Positions 9,494 to 18,637 of a stretch of 64,000 bases of DNA are shown one piece after another; position 1 is the stretch's first letter; each line of letters opens with the position of its first letter. The stretch spans positions 310,001 to 374,000 of the forward strand of contig UCJU01000007.1 of the NCBI GenBank assembly GCA_900472925.1. Reading direction: 5' to 3'. Below the pieces are notes generated by a model. That model was given only the letters and a program-made list of their open reading frames with translations. It did no database searches and was not told the DNA's origin. The translations under genes were made by a program, and so were the position numbers. Origin of the DNA: Hyphomicrobiales bacterium (GTDB lineage: Bacteria > Pseudomonadota > Alphaproteobacteria > Rhizobiales > Rhizobiaceae).

Positions 9494-9862
9494 GAAACGC
9501 AGCCTCCGTGCCCGTTGTATCAAGCCTCTTTCGCGGCAAGCTACTCCTGATAATCGTGAGCCGGAGCCAGCACAACGGGATAGTATAATGGGACGACATT
9601 TCCATTTTCAGATTGCGTAATTTGGCATCTGCACACCGCGTCGTCATCAATGGCCTAAGTGACGTCAAATCCAGCAATCAATCCGTCATTTCCGGTTTCA
9701 CCCAGTGAAATTAATGACTTAATTAGCGTTTTGATAACAAAGTGAAAACGAGGAATAAGGGTTTCCCTCCTTATTCGGGTCACATTTCAACTCAACTGCT
9801 TCAGTCCAGCTGTGTGGTTATGGCGCTTCCTGTCGCCGAAAATTTGGAAATATGGAGTGACC
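9494..9862. other. leader region of the HWE kinase gene
   Basis: No gene is recognised. The segment should contain the promoter of the kinase gene at 9863. A small inverted repeat, AATAAGG with CCTTATT, lies about 100 bp before that start; it is not followed by a T run. Confidence 0.35.
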
Positions 9863-10873
9863 ATGGCAATAACGTCCGACGCGCTGAAGCCACTCCTTTG
9901 GGAACCCAAAAACCTTATCAGGGCTATCGAAGCGGCTGGTGTCACTTTGTGGTCTTGGAACGTCGATACCGATGCGTTTGCGATGGATGACCATTCCTAC
10001 GACCTGTGGGGCATTCCTAAGGGTGGGGACGTCACCTTCGAGGATCTGTCCGCCCACATCCATCCCGCCGATCGCGATCGGGTTCGTGCAGCCTTTACGG
10101 CGACACGGTCGATCATCGGTCCTTACGAAATAGACTTTCGCATCATGATCGGCGATGAACTGAAATGGATTTCGGCTCGTGGACAGGGTGACGATGTCGG
10201 TATCATGAACCGGATCATGTTCGGTATCTTCATTGATGTGACGGGTCGCAAGCAGGCCGAAGAGGGACGCGAGCTGCTTGCCGGAGAAATGAGCCACCGC
10301 GTCAAGAACCTTCTTGCTATCGCATCCGGCTTGACCGCCATCACCTCGCGTTCAACCAACACTGTTGATGACATGGCGCGCGAACTGACACTGAGGCTGA
10401 CAGCGCTTGGCCGGGCACATGATCTCGTGCGTCCCGTACCGGGACAAACGGAGGCGCCTTCTGCACTGCTCGGCGATCTGCTGACGGTTCTTCTCGCACC
10501 TTATGACGATCTAGGAGCTTTCAGCGGCCGTATCCGCGTCTCGGTTCCAAGGATGAGCGTGGGCGAAGGGGCAACCACCGTCGTCGCATTGATTGTCCAC
10601 GAACTGGCGACGAATTCTCTGAAATACGGCGCTCTATCCGTCGATACTGGCACACTTGATGTGTCCTGTTCCGCGCAGAAAAAGGCGATCACGATCGTCT
10701 GGACGGAAAGCGGAGGACCTGAAGTTGTCGCGCCGCAATCCAAGGCCGGATATGGCAGCAAACTCGTGGAGCGCAGCGTTAAAGGTCATCTGCGTGGCTC
10801 GATCGATTATGACTGGGCACCTGAAGGTCTTGTCGTTACCCTGCTGGTCGATCCCGAGCGTCTGGCGAGTTAG
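9863..10873 (+). CDS. HWE-family sensor histidine kinase with PAS domain
   Basis: This is a soluble sensor kinase of 336 residues. A PAS domain occupies about residues 15-130 (ends FGIFIDVTGRKQAEEG). The phosphoacceptor region reads EMSHRVKNLLAIASGL, the N-box HELATNSLKYGAL, and a WTESGG block gives the W-x-E signature of HWE kinases; the usual F box is absent as in that family. The start at 9863 is chosen because GGAG lies upstream and it gives a normal PAS lead; an ATG at 9812 is also in frame. No response regulator is next to it, so the partner must be encoded elsewhere. HWE kinases of alphaproteobacteria often feed light or general-stress signalling. Confidence 0.88.
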   Translation: MAITSDALKPLLWEPKNLIRAIEAAGVTLWSWNVDTDAFAMDDHSYDLWGIPKGGDVTFEDLSAHIHPADRDRVRAAFTATRSIIGPYEIDFRIMIGDELKWISARGQGDDVGIMNRIMFGIFIDVTGRKQAEEGRELLAGEMSHRVKNLLAIASGLTAITSRSTNTVDDMARELTLRLTALGRAHDLVRPVPGQTEAPSALLGDLLTVLLAPYDDLGAFSGRIRVSVPRMSVGEGATTVVALIVHELATNSLKYGALSVDTGTLDVSCSAQKKAITIVWTESGGPEVVAPQSKAGYGSKLVERSVKGHLRGSIDYDWAPEGLVVTLLVDPERLAS

Positions 10874-10909
10874 GCGTACCCGTCTGGTCAAACGGATACG
10901 TCGTGGTGA

Positions 10910-11236
10910 TTAGGCAAAAAGGACCAGCTTGGAAGCCGCAGCATTTGCTTCGTCCATCGAGGCGTCCAGCGTTGCCTTGAGAATTCGCAACTCGGCCATG
11001 AGGCGGGGGCTCAAATCCTGTGTCTGCCAGTCTTTAAGTCTTTGCTGCCACTCTGCAACTTCGACAATGAGCATTCGCGACCGGTCGGCCGTTTGCGGAT
11101 TGACGGCACGGGCAGCCCTCTCCGCATTTTCCGCAAGCTCCACCAGTTCGACCGTGCTTATGATCCACGCCGGCAGGGCTTCCCGCAGTGTTGCGATTTC
11201 AGAAAGTACCGACGCGTCGGCAGCATAATTTGTCAT
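10910..11236 (-). CDS. hypothetical protein, helical, 108 residues
   Basis: I do not recognise this family. The product is predicted to be alpha-helical and soluble, with many Ala, Leu and Glu residues (LVELAENAERAARAV, MAELRILKATLDASMDEAN), suggestive of a coiled coil. The start at 11236 (MTNYAADASVLSEIA) gives the compact protein; the frame is open back to 11323. It converges on the HWE kinase gene with 36 bp between the stops. It lies downstream of the PRC-barrel gene on the same strand and could be co-transcribed with it. Confidence 0.5.
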   Translation of the reverse strand: MTNYAADASVLSEIATLREALPAWIISTVELVELAENAERAARAVNPQTADRSRMLIVEVAEWQQRLKDWQTQDLSPRLMAELRILKATLDASMDEANAAASKLVLFA

Positions 11237-11405
11237 GGTGGTCCCGATCTTTTTTGGGAGTGAAATGAGAGTAAGCATCTGTTGCAACGGCGTGTGTTCC
11301 ATCAGGACGTCATGTGTCGGCAATATTGCCGTTTGAAGCGAAGACCTGGGTGCGCAGGGCCACCGTCAGACATTCACGGCTATAGGGCTATGGGATTGGT
11401 CGAGA

Positions 11406-12269
11406 TCATTTTCTGTCCCCTGCCGGTGCCGATGTCTCGCCTATGCGAGGGGTCTTTGAAACAAGGCTCTGGAAAATCGCGTCGTTCTTCGCACGCCATT
11501 TCTTGTCATCGAGCCAAAGATAATCCTGATCCGGCATCAGGGGCACCGATTTGATCTGCGCGCTGGTCAGGGGCAGGAAGAAACTGGTTCTTGCTCTATC
11601 GATAACCAGCGATAGAAGTGGAACCACGAGGCTATCCTTTCCAGGAACGAAAAAGCCGCCCGAGGCCACGATAACATAATCTTTCTGGTCTTTCGTTCCG
11701 ATGACGACGTTGCGAACCTCGCCGACGATCTTATCGTCAGATGTTCTTACCTCTGCGCCGACGATTTCGTTGACAAGAAGACCTGGATCGAGCGCACTGA
11801 TCGGTACGAGAGGACCTTCGTTGAGAGTGCCGCGACTGCCTTTGACCTTACCCAAGCGCTGTTGCAGCGGTTCGGACGCAGCCTGCTGCTGATCCACCGC
11901 ATCCTCGTCGCTGGTGCCGCGTCGACCTATGGAAGGCGAGGCGATCAACTCTTTGATGTTGCCGACAAGGCGTTCGCAATCATTTACCAGACCATAGGTC
12001 CACAATAGAAACGCCGCATCTCGCAAGGTTCTCAAGTCGAGGACAAGATAGCGGTTTTCAGGATCGCGCAACTCGGGCTTTTGCAATATAGCCTCTTCGA
12101 GCTTGGCATCGGAGATGTTGCAGGCGGCACGGACGGGCGTGGCCAGGAAGGCAATGCAGATCCCGACGGCAAGAGCCGTGGTTTTCAAAAATGTCAAGAA
12201 AAGGGTCCGATCGGCGGATTTTTGCTTCGACTTCGTGGTGTCAAGCACGTCAATCCGGAAAGAGCACAC
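11406..12269 (-). CDS. exported PRC-barrel domain protein
   Basis: The product has 287 residues. A hydrophobic segment at about 27-46 (FLKTTALAVGICIAFLATPV) with VRAA after it reads as a Sec signal peptide, so the protein is probably periplasmic. The middle is polar and low-complexity (DQQQAASEPLQQRLGK). A PRC-barrel fold is seen at about 165-235 (NEIVGAEVRTSDDKIVGEV, followed by DYVIVASGGFFVPGKD). PRC-barrel proteins in Rhizobiales are often stress-induced and envelope-associated; no precise role is known. Position 12269 gives a long cytoplasmic-like lead before the signal, so a later start is possible. Confidence 0.7.
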   Translation of the reverse strand: MCSFRIDVLDTTKSKQKSADRTLFLTFLKTTALAVGICIAFLATPVRAACNISDAKLEEAILQKPELRDPENRYLVLDLRTLRDAAFLLWTYGLVNDCERLVGNIKELIASPSIGRRGTSDEDAVDQQQAASEPLQQRLGKVKGSRGTLNEGPLVPISALDPGLLVNEIVGAEVRTSDDKIVGEVRNVVIGTKDQKDYVIVASGGFFVPGKDSLVVPLLSLVIDRARTSFFLPLTSAQIKSVPLMPDQDYLWLDDKKWRAKNDAIFQSLVSKTPRIGETSAPAGDRK

Positions 12270-12363
12270 CGCGCGGCGCTTCGATCATAGCGTTAGAACA
12301 CCCTGTGCCCCGTTTGGTTCCATTTAATCATGAGTGGTACAGTTCCCGGATCGCCTAGCTGGT

Positions 12364-12513
12364 TTAATGGCGGCGTAGCTTGCCGACTGCATCAAGAAAG
12401 GCCCTGCTGGAATTTGCCGTCAGGTGCCAACGGTCATCGACCTGCTCTGCATCGTGCGCCCAGTTGACCAGCGTCCGATGCGCGCTAACACTCCAGCCGC
12501 TCCAGGCAAGCCG
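12364..12513 (-). pseudogene. coding-like fragment without a start codon
   Basis: A 49-codon frame bounded by stops reads RLAWSGWSVSAHRTLVNWAH and ends FLDAVGKLRRH. The composition is protein-like, but there is no ATG, GTG or TTG near its beginning. I read it as the end of an eroded gene; the family is unknown. The remaining gap up to 12612 shows nothing else and should hold the promoter of the flippase gene. Confidence 0.3.
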
Positions 12514-12612
12514 CTAAGTTAAGCACCGTTTCTACCGCAGTGCAGCATACGTCTTTTCTTGAACAAAATCATCAGATAAGGTCGGGGCAGGACTGACAAA
12601 GAGGGAAAGTAA

Positions 12613-14121
12613 TTGGCGACGCAGGAAGCAGACGAAATCGTCTTCGCACATCTTAGCGAGAATCGGTCGAGGGCGGCTCTTCGGGGGGCCTTCTGGTCAG
12701 CGCTCGATACCCTGATTCCGACTGCCCTCAACAGCCTCGTCTTCGTGGTCACATCGCGCTATCTACAGCCTCAGGATTTCGGCCTCATTGCGCTTGCCTT
12801 CGCCGTAGTCAGCTTTGCTGCAGGGTTTGGTCCAACGGCCTTCGGTGATGCACTGATTCAGCAAACCACGATTCGCCGCAGCCATCTCGACACAATCTTC
12901 TGGATGACGTTCCTGTCGGCTGCAGTGCTCTACGCTGTGCTATTTGCCGCGTCAGCGCCGCTTGCCACTTTCCTGGGTCACGAAGAAATTGCTGGCCTCC
13001 TGTCGATCATCGGCCTGAAGGTATTTTTCGACATGATGATGGTTGTACCGAATGCGCTTATCGCACGGACGATGTCGTTCCATCTCGCCGCGGCAAGAAC
13101 AGCAATCGCTACGTCCGTCTCCGCGGTGATATGCCTATCGTTGATTTTTGCTGGTTTTGGCCTTTGGGCGCTCGCTATTGCCCAGATAGCAGCCCCTGCT
13201 GCGGCCTGTTTTGCTGCGTTCTGGGGCGCGCGCTGGCTACCAGGTTTTCATATCAAGCTCGCGAGCCTGCGTGAATTACTTCATTACGGAATCTTCGCGT
13301 CTGGAAACCGCTTTCTGCAGACCATGAACCTGGACCAGCTGATCATCGGCACGCTCATCAGCCCGGCGGCTCTCGGGATCTACAACTTTGCGCGACGACT
13401 GTTCGAAATGCTCAATCAGGTCGTAGCGGGAGGTCTGAACTCCGTAACTCATGTTCTTCTGTCCTCGCTACAGTCCGAAAAGGCCAAAGTTCGCGAAGCG
13501 TTTCTGATGGCGACGTTCGGCTGCTCGCTCGTCTCTTTCCCTGTGTTCATGGGGCTGGCTGCGATCGCCGGTGACGCTATCCCCCTCATATTCGGACAGC
13601 ACTGGAGCGGTGCCATTTGGCCCGTACGCTTCTTCTGCGTCATCGGGCTCATGAGTGGAATAGGCATCGTTCAGGCTTCATTGATCAACAGCCAGGGCAA
13701 GTCGAACTGGTGGTTCTACTACCAGCTGGTTCGCAATATCGTAACGATCCTGACTATTCTTTTGCTCTATAAATACGACGTGGCAACGATTGTCTGCGCC
13801 ATGATGATTGGCGTTTTTGTTCTGTGGCCGGTTACGCTCTATATGGTGTCCAAGCTTATCGACCTTAGCGTCTGGAACTATTTTGCACAGTTCCTGCGCC
13901 CAACAGCTGCCTATATCGGTATGCTGATCGTCATATTGGCGATCTCCGCGTGGCTTCAGGACTGGCCACCGGCATGGCGGCTAGCGGTCGAAATCGTGGT
14001 CGGTGGGCTCACTTACTGCTCTCTCATTCTCATTATGTGTCGCCAAAGGATCATGTTTCTCGTGAGCACGACTCTGCAGGCGAGGGGCCGAAAGAGCCAG
14101 CCGCAGCCTTCCAGCGATTGA
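12613..14121 (+). CDS. polysaccharide flippase (Wzx/ExoT-like, PST/MOP superfamily)
   Basis: This is an inner-membrane protein of 502 residues with about 12-14 hydrophobic segments. It starts with a TTG at 12613 after AGAGGGA. It fits the oligosaccharide flippase branch that moves lipid-linked saccharide units across the inner membrane: N-terminal SALDTLIPTALNSLVFVVTS, then RYLQPQDFGLIALAFAVVSF, and the PST-type SPAALGIYNFARRL loop in the middle. A glycosyltransferase gene follows after about 50 bp in the same direction, supporting a role in an exopolysaccharide, capsule or LPS decoration. No polymerase (Wzy) is next to it. Confidence 0.85.
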   Translation: MATQEADEIVFAHLSENRSRAALRGAFWSALDTLIPTALNSLVFVVTSRYLQPQDFGLIALAFAVVSFAAGFGPTAFGDALIQQTTIRRSHLDTIFWMTFLSAAVLYAVLFAASAPLATFLGHEEIAGLLSIIGLKVFFDMMMVVPNALIARTMSFHLAAARTAIATSVSAVICLSLIFAGFGLWALAIAQIAAPAAACFAAFWGARWLPGFHIKLASLRELLHYGIFASGNRFLQTMNLDQLIIGTLISPAALGIYNFARRLFEMLNQVVAGGLNSVTHVLLSSLQSEKAKVREAFLMATFGCSLVSFPVFMGLAAIAGDAIPLIFGQHWSGAIWPVRFFCVIGLMSGIGIVQASLINSQGKSNWWFYYQLVRNIVTILTILLLYKYDVATIVCAMMIGVFVLWPVTLYMVSKLIDLSVWNYFAQFLRPTAAYIGMLIVILAISAWLQDWPPAWRLAVEIVVGGLTYCSLILIMCRQRIMFLVSTTLQARGRKSQPQPSSD

Positions 14122-14171
14122 TCTATGAACCAGTTCCGCAGCGCGGCATAAAGCTCATCAAGGACAAATCC

Positions 14172-15002
14172 ATGACGTTAGTCACGTTCATCATTCCAGT
14201 GCGCCACCAAGCCAACGCTACGGACTGGTCGGCGCTGAAGTCGCGTCTAGCGCAAACAATCGCATCGATTTCCGGACAGACGCACAGTGACTGGCGGGCG
14301 ATCATCGTCGCGAACGAAGGTGCCGACCTGCCGGACCTGCCTGCGCAGTTTTCTGCCGTCCGGGTTAACTTTCCGCCCAATGAATTTTATGATTTGAGTG
14401 ACGACAACCGCGAGAAGGCTTATGAAGCCGTTCGCCTGGATAAAGGCCGGCGGATATTGAGCGGCATGCTGGCTGGATCAGGATCGACTTTTTTTATGGT
14501 CGTCGATGACGACGATTTTGTCAGTTCCAAAATCGCTGCTTTCATATCCGAACACCGGAATGCAGATGGCTGGAAGATAGACAAGGGTTATCTATGGAGC
14601 GAAGGGAGCCGCTTTCTACTCCACCACAACGACTTTTCTAACTTCTGCGGCACGTCTTTGATTATCAGGGCAGCGCTCTACGGATTACCCGCCAGCGTCG
14701 AAGACGCTGATCCAACCTATGTGAAGACGGTACTGGGGAGCCATGTGAAGATCGGCAAAATCCTGGCTGATGCTGGTCATCCTCTGAGCCCGCTCCCATT
14801 TCGCGGGGCTATCTATCGTGTGGGACACAGCGGTGCCCACAGTAAATCGATCGGCATTTTAAAGGCACATTTCCTCAACAAATGGGCGCTGCGACATCCG
14901 CACCACTTGATCGGCAACCTGCTAAAGGTTCGCCCGATCAGTAATGGGCTGCGAAAAGAATTTTTTGGCAAAGATGGTTTGATTGGAAGCCGCAGCATGT
15001 AA
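14172..15002 (+). CDS. family-2-like glycosyltransferase
   Basis: The product has 276 residues. It opens with MTLVTFIIPVRHQ, the usual beta-strand of a GT-A fold, and the nucleotide-sugar metal site is the acidic run VVDDDDFVSSKI at about residue 110-122. A conserved FCGTSLIIRAALYG block follows at about 160. It lacks membrane segments. The reading frame is open upstream to 13950 but that part overlaps the flippase, so I take the ATG at 14172. Together with the flippase it forms a small surface-polysaccharide module. Donor and acceptor sugars cannot be told. Confidence 0.75.
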   Translation: MTLVTFIIPVRHQANATDWSALKSRLAQTIASISGQTHSDWRAIIVANEGADLPDLPAQFSAVRVNFPPNEFYDLSDDNREKAYEAVRLDKGRRILSGMLAGSGSTFFMVVDDDDFVSSKIAAFISEHRNADGWKIDKGYLWSEGSRFLLHHNDFSNFCGTSLIIRAALYGLPASVEDADPTYVKTVLGSHVKIGKILADAGHPLSPLPFRGAIYRVGHSGAHSKSIGILKAHFLNKWALRHPHHLIGNLLKVRPISNGLRKEFFGKDGLIGSRSM

Positions 15003-15087
15003 ACCTAGCCTCTCGCAATGACGGTCAGGCTTGGGCCCGCCAACCTCCAAAACTTTGAATTGAAACTGCACAGCCTGCCTAATCTGC

Positions 15088-15987
15088 CTACGTGGCTGTC
15101 AGATGCTGAACAAGTTCTCGTACCCAGCGGTGGCCCAGATGTCCTTGGCTGCGCTCATGCCATATCAGCGCCACCTCGAAACTTTCTGAAAGCCACGGAA
15201 CTTCCACAACATCGAGTAAAGGCCCGATAGTCCCAAGTAGCCGCCGCGGTACCAAGGCGACGAGGTCGCTGGAGGCAACCATTCCAGGAACGACCAAGAA
15301 GGAGGCCACCGAGGCAGCCACCCTCCGCTTGCAGCCCTCTGCCGTCAGTAATGCATCGACCGGCGTAGAGAAGCTTCCGCCTGAAGGGGAGACTATTACC
15401 TGTTCCAGCCCGGCGAAACCTTCCGCCGTCGCCGCGTCCTTGATCCGCGGATGCCCATCCCGGCCAATGAGAACGTAGTTCTCCTCGAACAGGTGCTGGG
15501 TGCGAAGGTCCTGATGATTGGGATCAGGAGTGGCGATGGCGAAATCGACGTCGCCCTCTGCGAGTTGCCGGGAAAGGGTGGGTGGATTCAAGCGATGAAC
15601 CGCGACGCGTATCTTGGGCGCTTGCTCGCGCAAAGCCAGGATCAGCGGGATCGCCACAGTCGCCTCGACATAATCCGTGCAGGCGATGGCCACCTTCAAC
15701 TCCGCGGTCTCGGGGGTGAACGTATCATGACTTTGGAGCATCTTGCGGAACTGGTCCAGCGATGCTCGCAGTGGTTCCAGCAGCTCAAGCGCCTTCGCCG
15801 TCGGTATCATGCCTCGATGGGCAGGAACGAGCAGCGGGTCCTCGAACAGGTCGCGGAGACGGTTCAACTGAGCGCTGAGGGCTGGCTGGCTCAGGCCAAG
15901 CCGAGAGGCGGCCTTTGTGACGTTCCGCTCCGCGAGAAGAACTTCTAGGCTGACGAGGAGGTTGAGGTCTATTCGAGATGTATCCAT
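15088..15987 (-). CDS. LysR-family transcriptional regulator, NodD/PcpR-like
   Basis: The product has 299 residues. The winged HTH reads IDLNLLVSLEVLLAERNVTK then AASRLGLSQPALSAQL, of the NodD/LeuO/SyrM-like subgroup; the effector domain follows. The start at 15987 (MDTSRIDLNLL) is the usual LysR beginning; the frame extends to 16023. It is divergent from the NmrA-like gene at 16097, with about 110 bp between, so it likely controls that gene. Confidence 0.87.
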   Translation of the reverse strand: MDTSRIDLNLLVSLEVLLAERNVTKAASRLGLSQPALSAQLNRLRDLFEDPLLVPAHRGMIPTAKALELLEPLRASLDQFRKMLQSHDTFTPETAELKVAIACTDYVEATVAIPLILALREQAPKIRVAVHRLNPPTLSRQLAEGDVDFAIATPDPNHQDLRTQHLFEENYVLIGRDGHPRIKDAATAEGFAGLEQVIVSPSGGSFSTPVDALLTAEGCKRRVAASVASFLVVPGMVASSDLVALVPRRLLGTIGPLLDVVEVPWLSESFEVALIWHERSQGHLGHRWVRELVQHLTAT

Positions 15988-16096
15988 CTTTTGGATAGTA
16001 GCACAAAAAAGAATCGATTTCACGGATATGTAGCGAGCTGCGATGACTATTTCTCAGGGAGCATAAGAGAAGCTCCAATAAGTGATGGAGATCCAC

Positions 16097-17053
16097 ATGG
16101 TGTTCGAAAGCAAACCCTTGGTCGTGGTGGCTGGCAGCCTTAGCAAGCAGGGCCGCAGCGTCGCCCAGTCCTTGTTGGGCAGCGGGCGGTACCGAGTGCG
16201 CGCCCTTACGGGCCGCACGGGTTCCCCCGAGGGGCTTCGGCTGGCAGAGCAGGGCGCTCAGCTTGTCCAAGTACCGCTAGCGCTCGACCAAGGGCACGAC
16301 CTCGTCGAGGCCTTCGAAGGCGCACAGATGGCCTTTCTGATGACCCCGGGTGTCGCCCCGCCGGCGGACTACGAGTTCGGCATCGGGAAGGAGTTCGCAG
16401 ACGCCTGTGTTCAAGCCGGCGTCGGCCACATCGTCTTCAGCTCGCTGGAAAACGTGGACAGCATTACAGGTGGAACGAAATTTGCGCCGCACTTTACGGA
16501 CAAGGCGAGGGTGGAGGTCTACATACGCGAGCTTCCGATCCGAAGCTCGTTCATTCAGCTCGCATTCTTCTACACTAACCTGCTCGAATACTATGTTCCG
16601 CGGGAGGATGGCGACGCGCTGGTTTTCCCGCTCTACCTGCCTGAGCATTTTCAAGCTCCGTTTGTCGATCCGCTGACGGCGACCGGACCCGCAGTCCTGG
16701 AGATCTTCGATCACCCGGAGGCCTATGCTGGTCATACCCTCCCGGTCATCGGCGACATCCTCTCTCCGGCCGAGATGATCGAGACGTTCACCCGCGTCAC
16801 CGGACGGAAGGCCGTATACGCCTCCGCCTATAGCTCCAAGGAATTGATCAACCACTTTCCCGACTTTGCGACGAACGAGGAGCTCGTCCGGGAGATCATT
16901 GGTATGGCGGAATATGCGGTAGAATACGGTTATTTTCGCAAAGACCGCGATCTGGAATGGAGCCGACGGATCAACCCAGCGAGCCTGAGTTGGGAGCAGT
17001 TCCTCAGGACGACGAACTGGAATGGCGATCGAAAAGCCTTTGGCATCATCTAG
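16097..17053 (+). CDS. NmrA-like NAD(P)-binding protein
   Basis: This is a Rossmann-fold protein of 318 residues in the NmrA/HSCARG group of atypical short-chain dehydrogenases. The nucleotide-binding loop reads VVVAGSLSKQGRSVAQSLL, a GxxxxQG version of the usual GATGxQG. Other family blocks are VRALTGRTGSPEGLRL, and HIVFSSLENVDSI. Members act as NAD(P)H sensors or quinone/isoflavone-type reductases. ATG 16097 has GGAG just upstream; GTG/ATG at 16082/16085 are also in frame. It is divergent from a LysR gene and followed by an HxlR pseudogene, a pairing common for this family. Confidence 0.8.
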   Translation: MVFESKPLVVVAGSLSKQGRSVAQSLLGSGRYRVRALTGRTGSPEGLRLAEQGAQLVQVPLALDQGHDLVEAFEGAQMAFLMTPGVAPPADYEFGIGKEFADACVQAGVGHIVFSSLENVDSITGGTKFAPHFTDKARVEVYIRELPIRSSFIQLAFFYTNLLEYYVPREDGDALVFPLYLPEHFQAPFVDPLTATGPAVLEIFDHPEAYAGHTLPVIGDILSPAEMIETFTRVTGRKAVYASAYSSKELINHFPDFATNEELVREIIGMAEYAVEYGYFRKDRDLEWSRRINPASLSWEQFLRTTNWNGDRKAFGII

Positions 17054-17118
17054 CCGCGAAGGAGCGGCGGCGACTATATCTGGGGTGGCCGTCAGCCTGC
17101 CTGTATTGTGCTCCAGAC

Positions 17119-17346
17119 GCCTTCGAACCCCAGCGGATGATGACGTAGACACTGCGCCGCCTTGAGAGGGACGGACATGTTCTGCGCCATATCGAAGCGA
17201 GCGCTCCACCAAGCGTAAGCTATGAGCTCACGCCACTTGGCCGCTCCTTCGCTTCCCAGATCGCAGCCATTGTTGAATGGAGCCGGGACAGAAAGCATCA
17301 GATCGAGCTTGCGCAGGAAAGTTTTGACGCACGACAATGCGCGTGA
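17119..17346 (+). pseudogene. HxlR-family regulator, C-terminal remnant
   Basis: Reading frame 1 relative to 17119 gives DAFEPQRMMT, a TAG at 17146-17148, then TLRRLERDGHVLRHIEASAP, PSVSYELTPLGRSFASQIAA and a TGA at 17344. The blocks QRM(L)T-TLRRLERDG and YELTPLGRS are hallmarks of the HxlR/YtfH winged-helix regulators. The in-frame stop and the missing N-terminal half (no CPV motif or start) show it is dead. HxlR regulators often accompany NmrA-type reductases such as the gene just upstream. Confidence 0.75.
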
Positions 17347-17430
17347 ACCGTGCGTCTATGATCATTGGGAGCAGGAGGTCAGCACCATCGCTGACTAGAA
17401 ACGCCTTACCCAGTGAGGAAGGCTGAACCG

Positions 17431-18468
17431 TTATATCGCAATCGGCGGGTTGATCCGTGCGAACCCTTCCTGCCGGTAATATGGGAAATGCGGATAGGGT
17501 GCCGTCACCTGGCTGGCATCGTTGAGCTTGGCGACATGTTCGGCAGAAAGGGTCCAGCCGACAGCACCGAGATTTTGGCGAAGCTGAGCCTCGTTGCGCG
17601 CGCCTATGATGACGGAGGAGACGGTTGGCCGTTGGACCAGCCAATTGAGTGCCACCTGCGGTACAGTTTTGCCGACCTCTGCGGCAACCGCTTCCAGTGC
17701 ATCTACCACACGGAACAGAAGCTCATCGTCTACGGGTGGCCCGAAGCTTGCAGTATCATGGAGACGGCTTCCGTCCGGGATGGGATCCCCGCGCCGGACC
17801 TTGCCGGTCAGCCGTCCCCAGCCGAGGGGGCTCCACACCAGAGCGCCAAGCCCCTGGTCTGCTCCAAGCGGCATCAGATCCCATTCATAGTCTCGGCCAA
17901 CCAGCGAATAGTAGACCTGGTTGGCAATGTAGCGCGGCCAACCGTAGCGATCCGCCGTGGCGAGCGCCTTCATGATCTGCCAGCCGGAAAAGTTGGAAAC
18001 GCCGATATAGCGAACCTTTCCGGCGCGAACGAGCGTATCGAGCGTGGACAGCACCTCTTCGACGGGCGTTGCGGCGTCGAAGGCATGAAGTTGCAGAATG
18101 TCGATGTAATCGGTCCCGAGCCGCTTTAGCGCATCCTCTATCGATCGGATCAGCCTGAAACGGGAAGACCCTGCATCGTTGGGACCATCGCCCATCGGCA
18201 GGCTGGCCTTGGTCGAGATCAGAACCTTGTCGCGGCGGCCTTTGATGGCGGCACCGAGCACGTGTTCGGATGCGCCGTTCGAATAGACATCGGCGGTGTC
18301 GAAGAGGTTGACACCGGCGTCCAGGCAGATGTCGATCAGCCGTCGCGCTTCTTCGGCATCCGTGTTGCCCCAGGCGCCGAACAGCGCCCCTGAACCACCG
18401 AATGTGCCGGCGCCGAAGCTGAGCACCGAGACCTTGAGACCGGATCGGCCGAGATAGCGATAATCCAT
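17431..18468 (-). CDS. aldo/keto reductase
   Basis: This is an NADPH-dependent aldo/keto reductase of 345 residues with the (beta/alpha)8 fold. The catalytic tetrad is visible: Asp and Tyr in FDTADVYSNGASE, Lys in VLISTKASL, and His in ILQLHAFD. GVSNFSGWQ and the NADP-binding end (SSVIIGARNEAQLRQNL) are typical of the YajO/Tas-like AKR subgroup. It is cytoplasmic. A LysR gene is divergent from it at 18638. The physiological carbonyl substrate is unknown; members reduce reactive aldehydes and sugars. Confidence 0.9.
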   Translation of the reverse strand: MDYRYLGRSGLKVSVLSFGAGTFGGSGALFGAWGNTDAEEARRLIDICLDAGVNLFDTADVYSNGASEHVLGAAIKGRRDKVLISTKASLPMGDGPNDAGSSRFRLIRSIEDALKRLGTDYIDILQLHAFDAATPVEEVLSTLDTLVRAGKVRYIGVSNFSGWQIMKALATADRYGWPRYIANQVYYSLVGRDYEWDLMPLGADQGLGALVWSPLGWGRLTGKVRRGDPIPDGSRLHDTASFGPPVDDELLFRVVDALEAVAAEVGKTVPQVALNWLVQRPTVSSVIIGARNEAQLRQNLGAVGWTLSAEHVAKLNDASQVTAPYPHFPYYRQEGFARINPPIAI

Positions 18469-18637
18469 TGTTTTTCCTTTGCAAAGAGCGAGGTTTCAGC
18501 GGTCGCTCGGTGGGCAGGGTCGAAGGGTTCAGCCATGATCTGTCCCGCCGCCCCCGGAGACCAGACCAGAAGGTAGACGCTTACCAATTCCCGATATAGT
18601 CTGCCTGAAAGAACATCATTTATGAATTGAAAGACCA

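Noticed and set aside
9752-9776. AATAAGG/CCTTATT inverted repeat before the HWE kinase gene as a terminator
   Set aside because: No T run follows and no gene ends nearby; an operator is possible but nothing supports it further.
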